In this document: piece after piece, positions 61,429-64,000 of the stretch | How the letters are laid out: every line of letters starts with the position of its first letter | How positions within the stretch are numbered: the stretch's first letter is position 1 | Source of the DNA: an uncultured Collinsella sp. | GTDB lineage: Bacteria; Actinomycetota; Coriobacteriia; Coriobacteriales; Coriobacteriaceae | Length of the DNA: 64,000 bases | Assembly: GCA_900541695.1 (NCBI GenBank) | Contig: UQKL01000012.1 | Span: forward strand, 1 to 64,000 | Direction: 5' to 3' | Program-made: the position numbers and the translations under genes | The notes under the pieces: model-generated | Told to the model about the DNA's origin: nothing | Databases searched by the model: none | Seen by the model: the letters and a program-made list of their open reading frames with translations, nothing else

Positions 61429-62085
61429 CTATTTACCACCTTTCATAGCCGGAATTCGGCCGACAACGGGAATACCAAGGAGCTCTTCTGCCTCTTCGAC
61501 ACCGCGGATGCGCGTGTTGAGCATATCTGCCAAAACGACATAGGCAATTGCGATAAAGACGCCGGCGAGGAACGCGACGGCGACGTACAGCGTGCGCTTG
61601 GGACCACTGGGGGATTCGGGGGTCTTAGCCTTATCGATAACGTTGATGCTCTGAGCGGCACCGACGTTCTGGGCGACCGTGCTCACCGAGCTGGCCATGG
61701 CCCTTGCCACCTCTGCCGTCTCCTCGGCATCGGTGCCCGTCACCGAAAGCGTGATGACGCGCGTCGTGGTCTCGGAGGAAACGGAAATCTTGTAGTCGTC
61801 CAGATCGGCGAGGCCCAGATCCTTGGCAGCACCACCCTTAACGCTATCGCTATCGAGCAGCGTGGCGATATCGTTGGAAAGCATCTGGCTCGCCGAAAGA
61901 TCGGTGTAGCTCATTTGACTGCTATCGTCGGTCTTGGCGAGAACGTACATGCTCGTCGTGGCGGTGTAGGTGTTGTCCATCATGGTGAAGGACACGATGC
62001 CCATGGCGACCGCGCAAATCACCGGAAGGGCGATGACCAGCTTGAGGTGCTTTTTAAGCAGCTGGAACAGTTCGAGAAGGGTCAT
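61429..62085 (-). CDS. Wzz/CapA-type polysaccharide chain-length and kinase-activator protein
   Basis: A 218-aa membrane protein with helices at about 17-35 and 168-187. The external loop between them is the Wzz domain. The cytoplasmic tail (TRIRGVEEAEELLGIPVVGR) is the segment that activates the partner tyrosine kinase in Gram-positive systems. The proline-containing SPSGPKRT motif just before TM2 is typical. It is first in the module with the kinase and phosphatase. No glycosyltransferase or flippase is in the window. Confidence 0.92.
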   Translation of the reverse strand: MTLLELFQLLKKHLKLVIALPVICAVAMGIVSFTMMDNTYTATTSMYVLAKTDDSSQMSYTDLSASQMLSNDIATLLDSDSVKGGAAKDLGLADLDDYKISVSSETTTRVITLSVTGTDAEETAEVARAMASSVSTVAQNVGAAQSINVIDKAKTPESPSGPKRTLYVAVAFLAGVFIAIAYVVLADMLNTRIRGVEEAEELLGIPVVGRIPAMKGGK

Positions 62086-62208
62086 GCAGCTTGCCTTTCA
62101 TTTCCCTAGTTCATATCGACAAAACTGCTCGTATCATATCGCATCTTTCTGCCAAGTCCGAACTCTATACATAAGATACAGCACATACGGCAATGTTGCG
62201 CAATAATA

Positions 62209-62237
62209 ACGCCGCATCGGCAACCCCGGTGCGGCGT
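62209..62237 (-). terminator. Terminator of the two-component operon
   Basis: ACGCCGCA (62209-62216) pairs with TGCGGCGT (62230-62237), with CGG/CCG inside. The minus strand continues TTATTATT. It lies 25 nt past the kinase stop. Confidence 0.8.
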
Positions 62238-62261
62238 CAAAACAACACGTTTGCTGCATTG

Positions 62262-63686
62262 CTACGCAAATGATTCGTCCTGCTGTACGGGAAACGTCAC
62301 CGTGATGGTAGTCCCCACACCCAGCTCGCTCGATAGGTCGAGCGAAGCATGGTGATACACGGCGGCATGCTTAACGATGGCCAGACCCAAGCCTGTTCCG
62401 CCACGTGCCTTGGAGCGGCTCTTGTCCACGCGATAGAAGCGCTCGAACACCTTGCCCTGCTCCTCGGGCGCGATGCCGATACCTGTATCGGCAACCGTCA
62501 GGTACGGATGGCCCTCATCATTGGTCCCACATCGAAGCGTAACCGTGCCACCGGGCTGGTTATAGCGAATAGCGTTACTGGCCAGGTTATAAATCAGCTC
62601 GTCGATCAGGCGTGGCACACCTTCGACCACAACGGGCTTCGTCTTGCGCACGATGGTCACGTCCGACTGTCGGGCGACCTGCTCAAGGCGCTGCTCCACC
62701 GTCGTAATAGCGCGCGAGAGCTCAATGGGTTCCGTGGAACCAATAGGCACTGCCTCGCCCTCGGTCGCGCGCTCGGCCTCGTCCAGGTTAGACAACGTCA
62801 AGATGTCGTTTACCAGCGCTGCTAGACGGCCCGCCTCGCGATAGATTCGACCGCCAAAGTTGCGCAGGTCATCCTCGCCCTCAACCATGCCGTTTGCAAT
62901 AAGCTCGGCGTAGCCCGAAATCGCGGTAAGCGGGGTCTTGAGCTCATGAGTGATATTGGCCGTGAACTCGCGACGCATGCGGTCGTTATCGGCCAGCACC
63001 GCCATCTGGCGTTTAAGCTCCTGGCGCTGCGACTCAATGCGTTCGAGCATGGGAACCATCTCGGTGTAGGCATGTTCATAGCTACGGCGCGGGTGGTCCA
63101 AATCGACCTCCTGCAGCGGCGCAATGATGGCACGGGATTCGCGGCGCGCAAGGAAAAACGAAAGCACCGCGCCCGCCGCCGCGATAAGCAGCATCGGCGC
63201 CACCAGCGAAAGCAAAATCGCCGCGACGCCAGGCTGGGCTTGCGCCAAACGAACGACCTGACCGTTATCAAGGGCGACGGCGCGATATAGCATAATCTCG
63301 TCGAGCGTGGCGCTCGAGCGCTCCGCGGAGCCCGAACCGCTCTCAAGGGCCTCAACGACCTCGGGGCGATCGCCATGGTTGGGCAACATGGAAGGAGACG
63401 CCTCGTTGTCGTAGGCGACCGATCCATCCCTGTTGATCAGCGTGATACGAAGGTCCTCGCGATCGAGGCTTCGCAAAAATGCGATGGGTTCCTTCTGCTC
63501 GTTTAAGGCGGCGGCAATAAGCTCGGTTTCTTGCGAAAGGTTGGCACTCGTGGCATCTGCCAAGGTGTTTTGCACGAAGAACGCGCCCAGCACCGTAAAC
63601 GCCAAAATGACGGACATAGCGCAGACAAATATCGTCGCAAACACGCGATGCGAGAGCGTGTGTTTTCCCTGAGGGGCAAAGACCAC
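62262..63686 (-). CDS. Sensor histidine kinase, PhoR-like
   Basis: A 474-aa membrane kinase with TM1 near residues 14-38, an extracytoplasmic sensor domain (about 40-150), and TM2 near 155-177. HisKA has phospho-His247 in NITHELKTPLTAISGYAEL. HATPase_c shows LIYNLASNAIRYNQPGG, DTGIGIAPEE and GTGLGLAIVKHAA. This layout fits PhoR/WalK-type kinases of Gram-positives. The start is a GTG at 63686, preceded by GGAGGAG. It is 3 nt downstream of its response regulator. Control of phosphate uptake is a family-level guess only. Confidence 0.9.
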   Translation of the reverse strand: MVFAPQGKHTLSHRVFATIFVCAMSVILAFTVLGAFFVQNTLADATSANLSQETELIAAALNEQKEPIAFLRSLDREDLRITLINRDGSVAYDNEASPSMLPNHGDRPEVVEALESGSGSAERSSATLDEIMLYRAVALDNGQVVRLAQAQPGVAAILLSLVAPMLLIAAAGAVLSFFLARRESRAIIAPLQEVDLDHPRRSYEHAYTEMVPMLERIESQRQELKRQMAVLADNDRMRREFTANITHELKTPLTAISGYAELIANGMVEGEDDLRNFGGRIYREAGRLAALVNDILTLSNLDEAERATEGEAVPIGSTEPIELSRAITTVEQRLEQVARQSDVTIVRKTKPVVVEGVPRLIDELIYNLASNAIRYNQPGGTVTLRCGTNDEGHPYLTVADTGIGIAPEEQGKVFERFYRVDKSRSKARGGTGLGLAIVKHAAVYHHASLDLSSELGVGTTITVTFPVQQDESFA

Positions 63687-63689
63687 GGA

Positions 63690-64000
63690 CTACTCCTCCG
63701 ATGCTGCTGCCGCAGCGACGGCATCTTCAGTATCGCTACCGGCGGAAGGCTCCGCCAGGCGATAGCCCACGCCGCGCACCGTCTCGATAGCGCCGGCACG
63801 CTCGCCGAGCTTTTGGCGAAGCGTCTGCACGTGCACGTCGACGGTACGCGAGCCGCCATCGAAGTCCCAGCCCCACACGCTCTGCAGCAGCGACTCGCGG
63901 GTAAAGACCACGCCGGGCTTGCGCATAAGATATTCGAGCAAATCGAACTCGCGCAAGGTGAGTTTGAGCGGCTCGCCGGCAACGGTCACTTCGCGATGGC
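63690..64000 (-). CDS. OmpR/PhoB-type response regulator, C-terminal part (cut by window end)
   Basis: The DNA-binding winged helix is complete ([64 protein letters not shown]) and is followed by an Asp/Ala-rich tail of about 18 residues. The frame is open to the window edge (HRE before VTVAG), so the receiver domain lies outside. It is the partner of the adjacent histidine kinase, which begins 3 nt after its stop. Confidence 0.9.
   Translation of the reverse strand, partial: HREVTVAGEPLKLTLREFDLLEYLMRKPGVVFTRESLLQSVWGWDFDGGSRTVDVHVQTLRQKLGERAGAIETVRGVGYRLAEPSAGSDTEDAVAAAAASEE

Overview
The window looks like chromosome of a gut actinobacterium of the Coriobacteriia, most likely a Collinsella. 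This is inferred from high-GC coding DNA, GTG and TTG starts, and gene content: a nickel-dependent lactate racemase locus, Feo iron uptake, tandem YhgE/Pip proteins and a GlnR-like orphan regulator. No search was run. I see no rRNA, tRNA, CRISPR array or phage module.

Layout. 1-1.4 kb: end of an IS30-type transposase and an AT-rich gap with a repeated TTTGCTCA motif. 1.4-7.6 kb: HAD phosphatase, MFS transporter, molybdopterin genes (moaA and a moaC-mobB fusion), and an endonuclease-like protein of unknown function. 7.8-11.3 kb: MATE pump with its MerR regulator, and a VapBC-type toxin-antitoxin pair. 11.3-21.5 kb: ligA, an HtrA protease, a GlnR-like regulator beside glnA, LacI, GntR and AlbA_2-type regulators, and gene remnants. 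21.5-32 kb: a flavin/Fe-S dienoyl-reductase and the whole potassium system, kdpFABC divergent from kdpDE. 32-38 kb: feoA-feoA-feoB with a Cys-rich partner, HPr, aspS. 38-44 kb: serB, larB-larC-tetR facing larA-larD. 44-51.7 kb: ppc, hisS, an MFS remnant, an M20 peptidase, an EamA transporter. 51.9-64 kb: two YhgE/Pip proteins, htpG, a GNAT enzyme, a polysaccharide control module (Wzz protein, tyrosine kinase, PHP phosphatase) and a PhoPR-like two-component pair cut by the window end.

The most unusual structure lies between genes. At least five families of near-identical hairpin repeats recur, usually just 3' of genes. Several bracket single genes or loci as same-orientation copies: family 1 around the HAD and MFS genes, family 2 around the endonuclease-like gene, family 3 around the entire kdp locus. 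A fifth family is a nested double hairpin of about 120 nt. No mobilising enzyme for them is in the window.

Other points: a MoaC-MobB fusion, a LarC that stops after its first half with a 40-residue His-rich insert, an aquaporin-type LarD with an altered second NPA motif, an HPr with Asp at the Ser-46 position, and a GlnR-type binding motif in front of glnA. Several operators next to their probable regulators are readable directly as dyads.
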